From Clostridia bacterium (GTDB lineage Bacteria > Bacillota > Clostridia > Oscillospirales > Acutalibacteraceae), in contig JAFXFC010000026.1 of NCBI GenBank assembly GCA_017513525.1, positions 1 to 54,200 of the forward strand: a stretch of 54,200 nt of DNA, in the 5' to 3' direction. This document shows positions 43,976 through 51,372 of the stretch, one piece after another. The notes under the pieces were generated by a model. That model worked only from the letters and a program-made list of their open reading frames with translations. It was not told the DNA's origin and ran no database searches. Each line of letters opens with the position of its first letter. The stretch's first letter is position 1. Both the position numbers and the translations under genes were made by a program.

Positions 43976-44950
43976 ATGGCACAGGAATATTCGGTTTCTC
44001 TTCAGAAAATGGTAAAAAATAACGCACTTGAAGTGCTGTTTGCACCAAAGGCTTTGGAAGAGATACTAATTACATCAAAAGATGTAAACAGACCCGGACT
44101 TATACTGGCAGGATATCACGATTTTTTTGATCCGAAACGAATTCAGTTTTTTGGACTCACGGAATTCGGCTTCATCAACAGTCTTACTCAAGAAAAAAGA
44201 ACTCAGTGTCTTGAACATTTCTTTTCATATGAACCCAGCTGTGTTATAAGCACCAGAAGCATTGACCCGATGCCGGAATTCATGGAGCTTGCAAAAAAGC
44301 ATTCTGTTCCGGTATTAAAGTCTGCGGATTCTACCTCAGGCTGTATGTCAACACTTATCTCCTATCTCGGAGTAGAGCTTGCAGAAAGAATAACCCGCCA
44401 CGGTGTTTTTGTTGAAGTATACGGTGAAGGTGTTCTTATTGTAGGTAATTCCGGTGTAGGTAAAAGTGAAACTGCAATAGAGCTTATTAACAGAGGACAC
44501 CGTCTGATTGCAGACGATGCCGTTGAAATAAGAAGAGTTTCATCAAAAAGTCTTGTTGGCACAGCACCTGAAAACATCAGACATTTCATGGAGCTCAGAG
44601 GTGTCGGTGTTATCAATGCAAGAAATCTTTTCGGTATAGGTTCCGTTAAGATGACAGAAAAAATTGATATTATTATAAATCTTGAATTATGGGATGAAAA
44701 CAAGGTCTATGACAGACTTGGTCTTGAAGAAGAGTATATGGAAATACTCGGACTCAAGATACCTGCCATCACAGTACCTGTAAAGCCCGGCAGAAATCTT
44801 GCTATCATCATTGAATGTGCGGCTATGAATAACCGCCAGAAAAGAATGGGTTACAATGCTACTAAAGAGCTGCTTCAGAGTCTTGGTATGACAGATGACG
44901 AAGACGGCAGCAATACAGTAAAACCCAATGTTATTGAAGTTTGGCATTAA
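43976..44950 (+). CDS. hprK: HPr kinase/phosphorylase
   Basis: Bifunctional regulator that phosphorylates HPr on Ser46 in response to fructose-1,6-bisphosphate and reverses the reaction, central to carbon catabolite repression in Firmicutes. 324 residues, full length. Walker A LIVGNSGVGKSETAIELI (from about 159), LIADDAVEIRR, and the family signature ELRGVGVINARNLFGIGSV. Followed by ROK glucokinase, murB and whiA on the same strand, a grouping familiar in Clostridia. Confidence 0.96.
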   Translation: MAQEYSVSLQKMVKNNALEVLFAPKALEEILITSKDVNRPGLILAGYHDFFDPKRIQFFGLTEFGFINSLTQEKRTQCLEHFFSYEPSCVISTRSIDPMPEFMELAKKHSVPVLKSADSTSGCMSTLISYLGVELAERITRHGVFVEVYGEGVLIVGNSGVGKSETAIELINRGHRLIADDAVEIRRVSSKSLVGTAPENIRHFMELRGVGVINARNLFGIGSVKMTEKIDIIINLELWDENKVYDRLGLEEEYMEILGLKIPAITVPVKPGRNLAIIIECAAMNNRQKRMGYNATKELLQSLGMTDDEDGSNTVKPNVIEVWH

Positions 44951-45000
44951 TAAAATTTAATGTATATATGAGGAATTTTTTTACGGAGGAAAATATAATT

Positions 45001-45951
45001 ATGTACAGAATAGGAATAGACCTCGGCGGCACAAATATCGTTGTAGGTATTATCGATGAAAACAATAAGATCGTAGCAAAGGCATCAAGAAAAACCAATG
45101 TTCCCAGAGCAGCAGAAGGTATTTTTGACGATATGGCTGATGCTGTAAAAGAAGCAATGAGTCAGATACATATTACAAATGATGATATCATTTCAGTAGG
45201 TGTCGGAACTCCCGGTTCTGTTAATAAAGGCGAAGAACTCATTGAATTTGCCAACAATCTCGGATTTAATAATGTACCTGCCTACAAGCTCCTCAGAGAA
45301 AGACTTGGCTTCCAAAAGGTATACTTTGATAACGATGCAAACTGTGCTGCTCTCGGCGAAGCTGTTGCAGGCTGCGGCAAGGGTGTTAAAGATTTTATAA
45401 TGATTACCCTCGGAACAGGTGTCGGAAGCGGCATAATCGTTAACGGCAAGCTTGTTACAGGCGTAAACTATGCTGCAGGCGAAATGGGTCACACAGTTCT
45501 TGTGTATGACGGTGTTCAGTGCAACTGCGGAAGAAAAGGCTGCTGGGAAAAGTATTCATCAGCAACTGCCCTTATTTCTCAGACAAAGGATGCAATGAAA
45601 AAGAACATCAGCTCCCTTATGTGGGATATGGTCGGCGGAGATATCAGCAAGGTAAACGGCAGAACTGCATTTGATGCTATGAGAAAAGGCGATCTGACAG
45701 CACAGAATGTTGTCAATAATTATGTATGCTATCTCGCTTGCGGTATCGGCAATATTATCAACATATTCCAGCCCGATATGGTATGTGTTGGCGGCGGTGT
45801 CGGAAATGAAAAAGAAAATCTTCTTGGTCCCGTCCGTAAGCTTCTTAATTTCGAAGTTTATTCAATTCATGCAAAAAAACAGACTCAGCTTGTAGCAGCA
45901 GAGCTCGGTAACGATGCAGGCATCATTGGCGCTGCCCTTCTTAACGAATAA
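45001..45951 (+). CDS. glcK: ROK-family glucokinase
   Basis: Phosphorylates glucose to glucose-6-phosphate in the cytoplasm. 316 residues. ATP-binding start IGIDLGGTNIVVGII, ITLGTGVGSGII, and the ROK zinc signature GEMGHTV followed by CNCGRKGCWEKYSS. The ORF is open upstream to 44941, but ATG 45001 follows GGAGG by about 11 bases and begins with family sequence. Co-directional with hprK about 50 bases upstream. Confidence 0.94.
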   Translation: MYRIGIDLGGTNIVVGIIDENNKIVAKASRKTNVPRAAEGIFDDMADAVKEAMSQIHITNDDIISVGVGTPGSVNKGEELIEFANNLGFNNVPAYKLLRERLGFQKVYFDNDANCAALGEAVAGCGKGVKDFIMITLGTGVGSGIIVNGKLVTGVNYAAGEMGHTVLVYDGVQCNCGRKGCWEKYSSATALISQTKDAMKKNISSLMWDMVGGDISKVNGRTAFDAMRKGDLTAQNVVNNYVCYLACGIGNIINIFQPDMVCVGGGVGNEKENLLGPVRKLLNFEVYSIHAKKQTQLVAAELGNDAGIIGAALLNE

Positions 45952-45967
45952 TCAAACGAGTGATATT

Positions 45968-46882
45968 ATGACTGACTTGCAAAAATCCTTTAATGCAAAT
46001 TTCAAAAACGAGGATTGCACCATTCTTTATGATGAACCGCTGAAAAATCACTGTTCTTTCAGAATAGGCGGCAATGCAGAAGTTTTGGTAATTCCTAAAA
46101 ATGAGAAAGTTCTTTCATCCGTGCTGAAATATGCCGATGAAAGGGCTGTGCCTTGCCATATTCTCGGTAACGGCAGCAATGTGCTGATTTCCGATGAAGG
46201 CTTAAAAGGCATAGTTATCAAGCTCATGAACGGACTTTCCGATATTATATATCTCGGTGACGGAATAATTGCTTGTTCTGCCGGAATTTCTCTAACAAAG
46301 CTTTGTAATTTCGCTTTGGCTCATTCTCTTACGGGACTTGAATTTGCTTACGGAATCCCCGGAACTGTCGGCGGAGCCGTCTATATGAACGCAGGTGCTT
46401 ACGGCGGAGAAATCAAGGATGTGCTGATGTCCGTAAGAAGCATTGACAGAAAAGGAAATGCCGAAGAAACTCCCATTGAAGAATTGGAATTATCCTACAG
46501 AAACACCTCCTTTATGAAGAACGGCAGAATAATAACAGCTGCATATTTTAAGCTCTCAAAGGGAGAAGCTGAAGCAATCAGTGCAAAAATGGAAGAACTG
46601 ATGCAAAAAAGAAAAAGCTCTCAGCCGTTAGAATATCCGAGTGCAGGCAGCACTTTCAAAAGACCCCCCGTAGGTTATGCCGCCGCACATATAGATGAGT
46701 GCGGACTTAAAGGAAGAGCTGTCGGCGGTGCTATGGTAAGCACAAAGCACGCAGGCTTTGTTATCAATACGGGCAATGCCACATTTGCTGATGTTATTTC
46801 TTTGATGGAGATAATCAAGAATGAAGTATCGGAAAAACACGGCGTATTATTGGAAGCTGAAGTTGAAATTTTGAAGGATTAA
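45968..46882 (+). CDS. murB: UDP-N-acetylenolpyruvoylglucosamine reductase
   Basis: FAD enzyme that makes UDP-N-acetylmuramate for peptidoglycan. 304 residues, the short (type II) form of Gram-positives. FAD-domain motifs: NHCSFRIGGNAEVLVIP, LGNGSNVLISDEGL, FAYGIPGTVGGAVYMNAGAY, catalytic Ser in PSAGSTFKRP, and C-terminal Glu region LLEAEVEIL. ATG 45968 has only a weak GAG site; translation may be coupled to glcK, which stops 16 bases upstream. Confidence 0.96.
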   Translation: MTDLQKSFNANFKNEDCTILYDEPLKNHCSFRIGGNAEVLVIPKNEKVLSSVLKYADERAVPCHILGNGSNVLISDEGLKGIVIKLMNGLSDIIYLGDGIIACSAGISLTKLCNFALAHSLTGLEFAYGIPGTVGGAVYMNAGAYGGEIKDVLMSVRSIDRKGNAEETPIEELELSYRNTSFMKNGRIITAAYFKLSKGEAEAISAKMEELMQKRKSSQPLEYPSAGSTFKRPPVGYAAAHIDECGLKGRAVGGAMVSTKHAGFVINTGNATFADVISLMEIIKNEVSEKHGVLLEAEVEILKD

Positions 46883-46886
46883 ATAT

Positions 46887-47780
46887 ATGTCATTTTCAAG
46901 TGAAGTCAAAAATGAATTATTATCAATAGAAAATTCCCCCTGCTGTAAGCATGCTCAGAGCTATGGGCTTCTGCTGTTCGGCAGGGCTTTTTCTGCAACT
47001 GAGTTCTCTATACTTACAGAAAACTCTGCGATTGCAGGTTCTTACTGTGATGCAGTAAATTATCTTTCAGACAAAAAAGTCTCCCCCACTGAAACCGGCG
47101 GAGGAAAATATAAGGTCTTAATAGAAGATCCTGAAATAATAAACCGTGTATTTGAAAAACTCGGTATTGCCGAAGCTACAGTAAAAAGAAGAATAAATTT
47201 TGCTAATTTTCAGGATACCTGTTGTTTTTCTGCGTTTATCAGAGGCGCATTCCTTTCATGCGGAACTGTCACAAATCCCGAAAAAGAGTATCATCTTGAA
47301 TTTTCCGTGTCTACCAAAGGACTGTGCGAAGACATCATAAAGCTATTTGACGAATATGAACCAAAACCGAAAATGACACAAAGAAGCGGATCATATACCG
47401 TATACTTCAAAAGCTCAACCGATATAGAAGATGTTTTGTCAATAATGGGAGCGACAGAAAACTCCTTACAGGTCATGGGAGCTAAGGTATATAAAGATAT
47501 ACGAAACACAGTAAACCGCAAAGTAAACTTTGAAAATGCTAACCTTGCACGGACTATCGCAGCCGCAACAAAGCAATATGATGCTATCGCTTTTATAAAA
47601 GAAAAAATCGGTTTTGATGCACTTCCCGAAGAGCTTCGTGAAATAGCAAAGCTCAGATACGAAGACAGAGAGCTGAGCAATTCAGAGCTCTCTAAAATGC
47701 TTTCGGAGAGTATCACCGTATCAGGTGTTAATCACCGTTTTAAAAGACTTATAAAATTGGCGGAGGAGTTGAAAAAATGA
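46887..47780 (+). CDS. whiA: DNA-binding protein WhiA
   Basis: 297-residue conserved regulator with a LAGLIDADG-like N-terminal domain (SFSSEVKNELL at the start, CFSAFIRGAFLSCGTVTNP, YHLEF) and a C-terminal WhiA helix-turn-helix (LRYEDRELSNSELSKML, then VSGVNHRFKRLIKLAEEL). In Bacillus it affects cell division and chromosome segregation. The usual neighbours rapZ and yvcK are missing between murB and whiA. It starts four bases after murB and overlaps the next gene by four bases (ATGA). Confidence 0.95.
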   Translation: MSFSSEVKNELLSIENSPCCKHAQSYGLLLFGRAFSATEFSILTENSAIAGSYCDAVNYLSDKKVSPTETGGGKYKVLIEDPEIINRVFEKLGIAEATVKRRINFANFQDTCCFSAFIRGAFLSCGTVTNPEKEYHLEFSVSTKGLCEDIIKLFDEYEPKPKMTQRSGSYTVYFKSSTDIEDVLSIMGATENSLQVMGAKVYKDIRNTVNRKVNFENANLARTIAAATKQYDAIAFIKEKIGFDALPEELREIAKLRYEDRELSNSELSKMLSESITVSGVNHRFKRLIKLAEELKK

Positions 47781-48343
47781 ACATTTCTGCCCCCTTTACC
47801 TGTACCCCGTCACCCGACGGAAGACTTGATAAAGAAAACAGAGTTTACACCTTTTTGGAGAATATATCAGTTCCGATTTTCGGATTAGACCACGACTGTG
47901 CCGATACAATGGAAATATGCGAATTGATTGAGGGAAAGCTCGGTGCGGATATCTGCAAAAATCTGTTTTTATCTAACGCACAGGCAACATCATTTTATCT
48001 CCTTCTAATGCCCGGTAAAAAAGCATTTAAGACCAAATTTCTTTCAAAACAGATAAATTCTTCAAGACTTTCATTCGGAAGTGCAGAAAATTTAGAGAAA
48101 CATCTTGATATTCTTCCGGGCTCCGTCAGTGTTATGGGACTTATGAACGATAAGGAGAACGCTGTCCGTCTGTTGATAGATAAAGATCTTCTGCAACTGC
48201 CTAACATCGGAGTACATCCATGTGTTAACACTTCGACACTCAAAATCACAACTAAAGATCTTACAGAAAAAATAATTCCCGCATTAGGAAAAGAATTTAC
48301 TGTAGTAGACCTTCCTGACCCTAATAAAGATATTGCAGAATAA
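47777..48343 (+). CDS. YbaK/ProX-type prolyl-tRNA editing protein
   Basis: 188-residue free-standing editing domain (YbaK/EbsC, ProXp-ala/PrdX type) that deacylates mischarged aminoacyl-tRNA, typically Ala-tRNA(Pro). Motifs: FLSNAQATSFYLLLMPGKKA, SFGSAENLEKHLDILPGSVS, VMGLMNDKENAVRLLIDKDL, and IGVHPCVNTSTLKI. Translationally coupled to whiA and the last gene of the hprK-glcK-murB-whiA run. Confidence 0.9.
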   Translation: MNISAPFTCTPSPDGRLDKENRVYTFLENISVPIFGLDHDCADTMEICELIEGKLGADICKNLFLSNAQATSFYLLLMPGKKAFKTKFLSKQINSSRLSFGSAENLEKHLDILPGSVSVMGLMNDKENAVRLLIDKDLLQLPNIGVHPCVNTSTLKITTKDLTEKIIPALGKEFTVVDLPDPNKDIAE

Positions 48344-48355
48344 TGCATAATTTCA

Positions 48356-48384
48356 TTGACAATTTATAAAATTTTTAGTATTAT
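48356..48384 (+). promoter_or_regulatory. Promoter of the second PHP gene
   Basis: TTGACA (48356-48361) and TATTAT (48379-48384), 17-bp spacer, about 30 bases before ATG 48417, with TCGGAGG as ribosome binding site. Confidence 0.75.
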
Positions 48385-48416
48385 TTTATTATAAAATTTA
48401 TCGGAGGCGAAAAATA

Positions 48417-49757
48417 ATGAAAAAATTTATATCTGTTATTTTAAGCGTTCTTTTTGTAATGCAGCTCGGTATTCTCGGCGCATCCGCTGCAGAAGAGGCT
48501 GATTACACAATCAATTCCCCTTACGAAAACATAATCTGGGAAGGTGACGGTGCATGGGGCGCATACAAGGGCTCACTTCATTCTCATTCAACCTTCTCCG
48601 ATGCAAACTATGACCTTGCAACAATGGTCAAGGAGTACTATGCTCAGGGCTATGATTTCCTTGCTAATGCCGACCACGGTGTTACAGGCGTTGAATGGAA
48701 CAGAAGACCCGACTATCCCTTCCTTTACAATTATCAGTTCATCATCGGCAAAAAGCAGACAATTCTTACCGACGCAGAATATGAAGGTATGATTACCGGC
48801 ACATACAACGACAGAGGCTACAAAATGACCTGTGTTACAGGTGCTAATGAACTCAATGACCTTACGCTCACCAAGTGCCACGTTAACGGATACTTCCTTC
48901 CCGAGGGTGTAGGCACAGGCTTCCGCGGCGGTGAAAACGCTTTTGAAGCAGCTGTGAAGTTCACCCACGATAACGGCGGTATTTCCCATATCAACCATCC
49001 CGGTGACTGGCTTGAATCAAATGCTAATCCCGGTGCTGTAAGTGATCCCAAGAACATTGAATTCCTCACAGGAATCATCCTCAAGTATGATTCCTGCTAC
49101 GGAATTGAAGTTTTCAATGAGGACAACGGCGTAACAGGCTACGACAGAATCCTTTGGGACAATATGCTTATGTATGCCCTTCCCTACGGAAAGACAATTA
49201 TCGGCTACGCCAACACCGATGCACACGAGCCCGACACAGTTGACACATCCTTCATGACATTTATGATGAAAGAAAATAACGTTGAAAACATCAGAGCAAC
49301 TATGCAGAACGGTGCATTCTTCTCCACAACAAGAAATCTCCGTGCAAACGAATTTGAAATCGGTCCTGCAGTTGCAATTGAAGCAGACAACACAGACCTT
49401 GCCTATCCTATGTTCACAAAGGTTGCAGTTGACGGTCACAAGATTACCGTTAATGCTGAAAATGCCGACACTCTTCAGTGGATTGCAAACGGCAAGGTGA
49501 TTTATAAGGGCGAAATCGCTGACGGCACATACACTCTCGACCTTGACACTATTGAAGGCGCAGAGGATTTCCTTTATGTACGTGCTGAAATTATCAGTGA
49601 AGGCGGCATGACAGTTACTCAGGCTCTCACAATAGACAACGGTGAAGAATCTCTTGAATTCAGTGAACAGAACAAGAGCATCATCGAAAAGTTCATAGAA
49701 GCATTTACCAGCTCATTACTTTATGTTATCATTCAGGAGATTATCAGAGCTATATAA
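48417..49757 (+). CDS. Secreted PHP-domain phosphoesterase-like protein (PHP2)
   Basis: 446 residues, exported (KKFISVILSVLFVMQLGILG, then ASAAEE). The PHP domain shows GSLHSHSTFSDANYD, FLANADHGVTG, CHVNGYFLPEG, SHINHPGDW and ANTDAHEPD, a full set of likely metal ligands. A C-terminal beta domain (IANGKVIYKGE...GGMTVTQALTID) corresponds to the one in PHP1 (32077-33618), and the protein ends in a hydrophobic tail (SSLLYVIIQEIIRAI) without LPXTG. The two paralogues share the PYENI.W opening just after the signal peptide. The substrate is unknown. Codon and base use look like housekeeping genes, suggesting strong expression. Confidence 0.85.
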   Translation: MKKFISVILSVLFVMQLGILGASAAEEADYTINSPYENIIWEGDGAWGAYKGSLHSHSTFSDANYDLATMVKEYYAQGYDFLANADHGVTGVEWNRRPDYPFLYNYQFIIGKKQTILTDAEYEGMITGTYNDRGYKMTCVTGANELNDLTLTKCHVNGYFLPEGVGTGFRGGENAFEAAVKFTHDNGGISHINHPGDWLESNANPGAVSDPKNIEFLTGIILKYDSCYGIEVFNEDNGVTGYDRILWDNMLMYALPYGKTIIGYANTDAHEPDTVDTSFMTFMMKENNVENIRATMQNGAFFSTTRNLRANEFEIGPAVAIEADNTDLAYPMFTKVAVDGHKITVNAENADTLQWIANGKVIYKGEIADGTYTLDLDTIEGAEDFLYVRAEIISEGGMTVTQALTIDNGEESLEFSEQNKSIIEKFIEAFTSSLLYVIIQEIIRAI

Positions 49758-49772
49758 TGTAATATAATTTGA

Positions 49773-49801
49773 GCCTCCGTAAAAAAACGGAGGCTTTTTT
49801 G
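49773..49801 (+). terminator. Terminator between PHP2 and the dockerin protein gene
   Basis: GCCTCCGT (49773-49780) pairs with ACGGAGGC (49787-49794), loop of six A, followed by TTTTTT. Only about 25 bases separate it from the next start codon. Confidence 0.9.
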
Positions 49802-49825
49802 CTACAATAAAAGGAGGCAGCTTAA

Positions 49826-51175
49826 ATGAAAAAATCATCTGTGAAATTTATATCTGTAATATCAGCAGTAATTTTGTTGTTACAGATTGCTGTTATATTT
49901 TCTGAGGCATATCAGCTTCCTGAATTAAAAGTAGCATTAAAAGCAGAAGAAAACGGAAAGTATACAGTATCCCTTTACATCTCCTCTCCAAATGAACTTT
50001 CTGCAATAGATTTCAGTATTATTTTTAAAAACAAGGGCTATACTTTTGACGGCATCTCAATAATCGGTACTGATTCCGAAAAATTTAAATTTAATTCAGA
50101 TAACATTCATACTGAATATGAAAACAGTAACACATATTTTACTCACAATTACTCCCATAATAACGAAGCACTGAAATATTCCGGTTATTTTATAGATTAT
50201 TATTCAGCTGATAAAGATTTTTATCTCTGCGACATAATGCTTAAAAAATCTACAGCTTCAAAAACAGATAAAGATATTGAAATAAACTATTCAATTGAAA
50301 CGAAATCTGTTGTTAACAGTTCTGTTTGTAAATATTCCATAGCCAACGGAAATGAAATCAACAACGATTTTCAAAAAGCATATCAGCTCGGTGATGCAAA
50401 CGGTGACGGAAAAGTACAAGCATCAGACGCACGAAGCATACTTCGCAACAGTGTTAATCTCGAAGAGATACCAGTAGCATATTTCCCGTATGCCGATGCC
50501 GATCACAATGGAATCATATCTGCTATAGATGCAAGATATTCCCTCAGGGCATCCGTAGATCTTGAAAATGAGGTTTTTCATCTTTTTGAAATATCTTTAT
50601 TAGGTGGCTCAGATTGCGAAAACGGAGGCTCTTATCAGTTTTATTGCTTACTCAGCTCATTAACTTATTCTGCTGAATTAAAAGGCTCAGAGCATATCTT
50701 TACTACTCCGGACTGTATAACTGCAAGTCAATGTATTATTTGCTCAAAAACAGCTGAACCTGCACTCAATCATAAATTTGATGATACAGGCCTTTGCTCC
50801 GTTTGCGATGCTTCAAAAACCGAAAACAAACTCATAACACAAGAGCTCTATCCTGTTTTTGAATCAATTAATCACTATGACACTCTGGCACACGATGCTG
50901 CTCTCAATGATGATCTCTTGAGTTTTATTAAATATACGCAAAGTGCGACACTTAATATAAAAGATGCATTGGATATCTGCTCTGATATCAATGGAATGCA
51001 AACTGTCAGAGATAATCTTCAAAAGGCATATAAAATAAGATTCAGTTCTTTTATTCATTGTATGGACTCAAACGGCAATATAAGCTTAACCAGAAAAAAC
51101 TACAATTATATTTCAGATGCAGTTAATTTTTCAAATAAATATTTAGATTATGCCTCATATTCCATTAATATCTGA
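49826..51175 (+). CDS. Secreted protein with cohesin-like domain and internal dockerin
   Basis: 449 residues, exported (KFISVISAVILLLQIAVIFS, about 8-27). Residues about 31-175 resemble a cohesin-type beta-sandwich (LPELKVALKAEENGKYTVSL, NELSAIDFSIIFKNKGYTF). A type I dockerin follows at 188-247: LGDANGDGKVQASDARSILR and YADADHNGIISAIDARYSLR, both Ca-loops intact. Then come a cysteine-bearing stretch (CITASQCIICSKTAE, CSVCDASK), resembling the Cys-rich repeats of the giant LRR protein, and a helical C-terminus of unknown role. A cohesin-like plus dockerin layout suggests an adaptor in a surface complex. ATG 49826 follows AGGAGG. No room exists for a separate promoter after the PHP2 terminator. 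Confidence 0.8.
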   Translation: MKKSSVKFISVISAVILLLQIAVIFSEAYQLPELKVALKAEENGKYTVSLYISSPNELSAIDFSIIFKNKGYTFDGISIIGTDSEKFKFNSDNIHTEYENSNTYFTHNYSHNNEALKYSGYFIDYYSADKDFYLCDIMLKKSTASKTDKDIEINYSIETKSVVNSSVCKYSIANGNEINNDFQKAYQLGDANGDGKVQASDARSILRNSVNLEEIPVAYFPYADADHNGIISAIDARYSLRASVDLENEVFHLFEISLLGGSDCENGGSYQFYCLLSSLTYSAELKGSEHIFTTPDCITASQCIICSKTAEPALNHKFDDTGLCSVCDASKTENKLITQELYPVFESINHYDTLAHDAALNDDLLSFIKYTQSATLNIKDALDICSDINGMQTVRDNLQKAYKIRFSSFIHCMDSNGNISLTRKNYNYISDAVNFSNKYLDYASYSINI

Positions 51176-51180
51176 CACAC

Positions 51181-51306
51181 GAAAACGGCTTCGCCGAAGC
51201 CTCAGGCGACCGTTTTCGGCGAGGCCTCGCAGAGGAAAGCTTGCTTTCCGTTCGGAGGGACATAAAATCTTTTTACTTTATAGGAAGGAATTTCCTATAA
51301 AGTAAA
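51181..51306 (-). repeat. 126-bp structured repeat, copy B (inverted relative to copy A)
   Basis: Read on the minus strand this matches 33671-33796 over its whole 126-base length. Several differences are paired changes that keep stems intact: TTTACTTTATAGGAA with TTCCTATAAAGTAAA, and GGAAAGC with GCTTTCC. It lies immediately after the dockerin protein gene and before that gene's terminator. Confidence 0.9.
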
Positions 51307-51310
51307 TTTA

Positions 51311-51342
51311 CGCCCCCGATCAACTGACCGGGGGCGTTTTTT
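51311..51342 (+). terminator. Terminator after copy B
   Basis: CGCCCCCG (51311-51318) pairs with CGGGGGCG (51329-51336), followed by six T. It would end a plus-strand transcript running through the dockerin gene and the repeat. Confidence 0.85.
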
Positions 51343-51372
51343 ACAATCAAAACTGTCTAAAATTATTCTTCA

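Noticed and set aside
26666..49757. Sortase-anchored proteins
   Set aside because: No LPXTG-like motif with a basic tail is present in any exported protein here.
2925..51175. Full cellulosome gene cluster
   Set aside because: No multi-cohesin scaffoldin, no cellulose-binding module and no dockerin on the GH30 or the esterase were seen; only isolated cohesin-like and dockerin domains.
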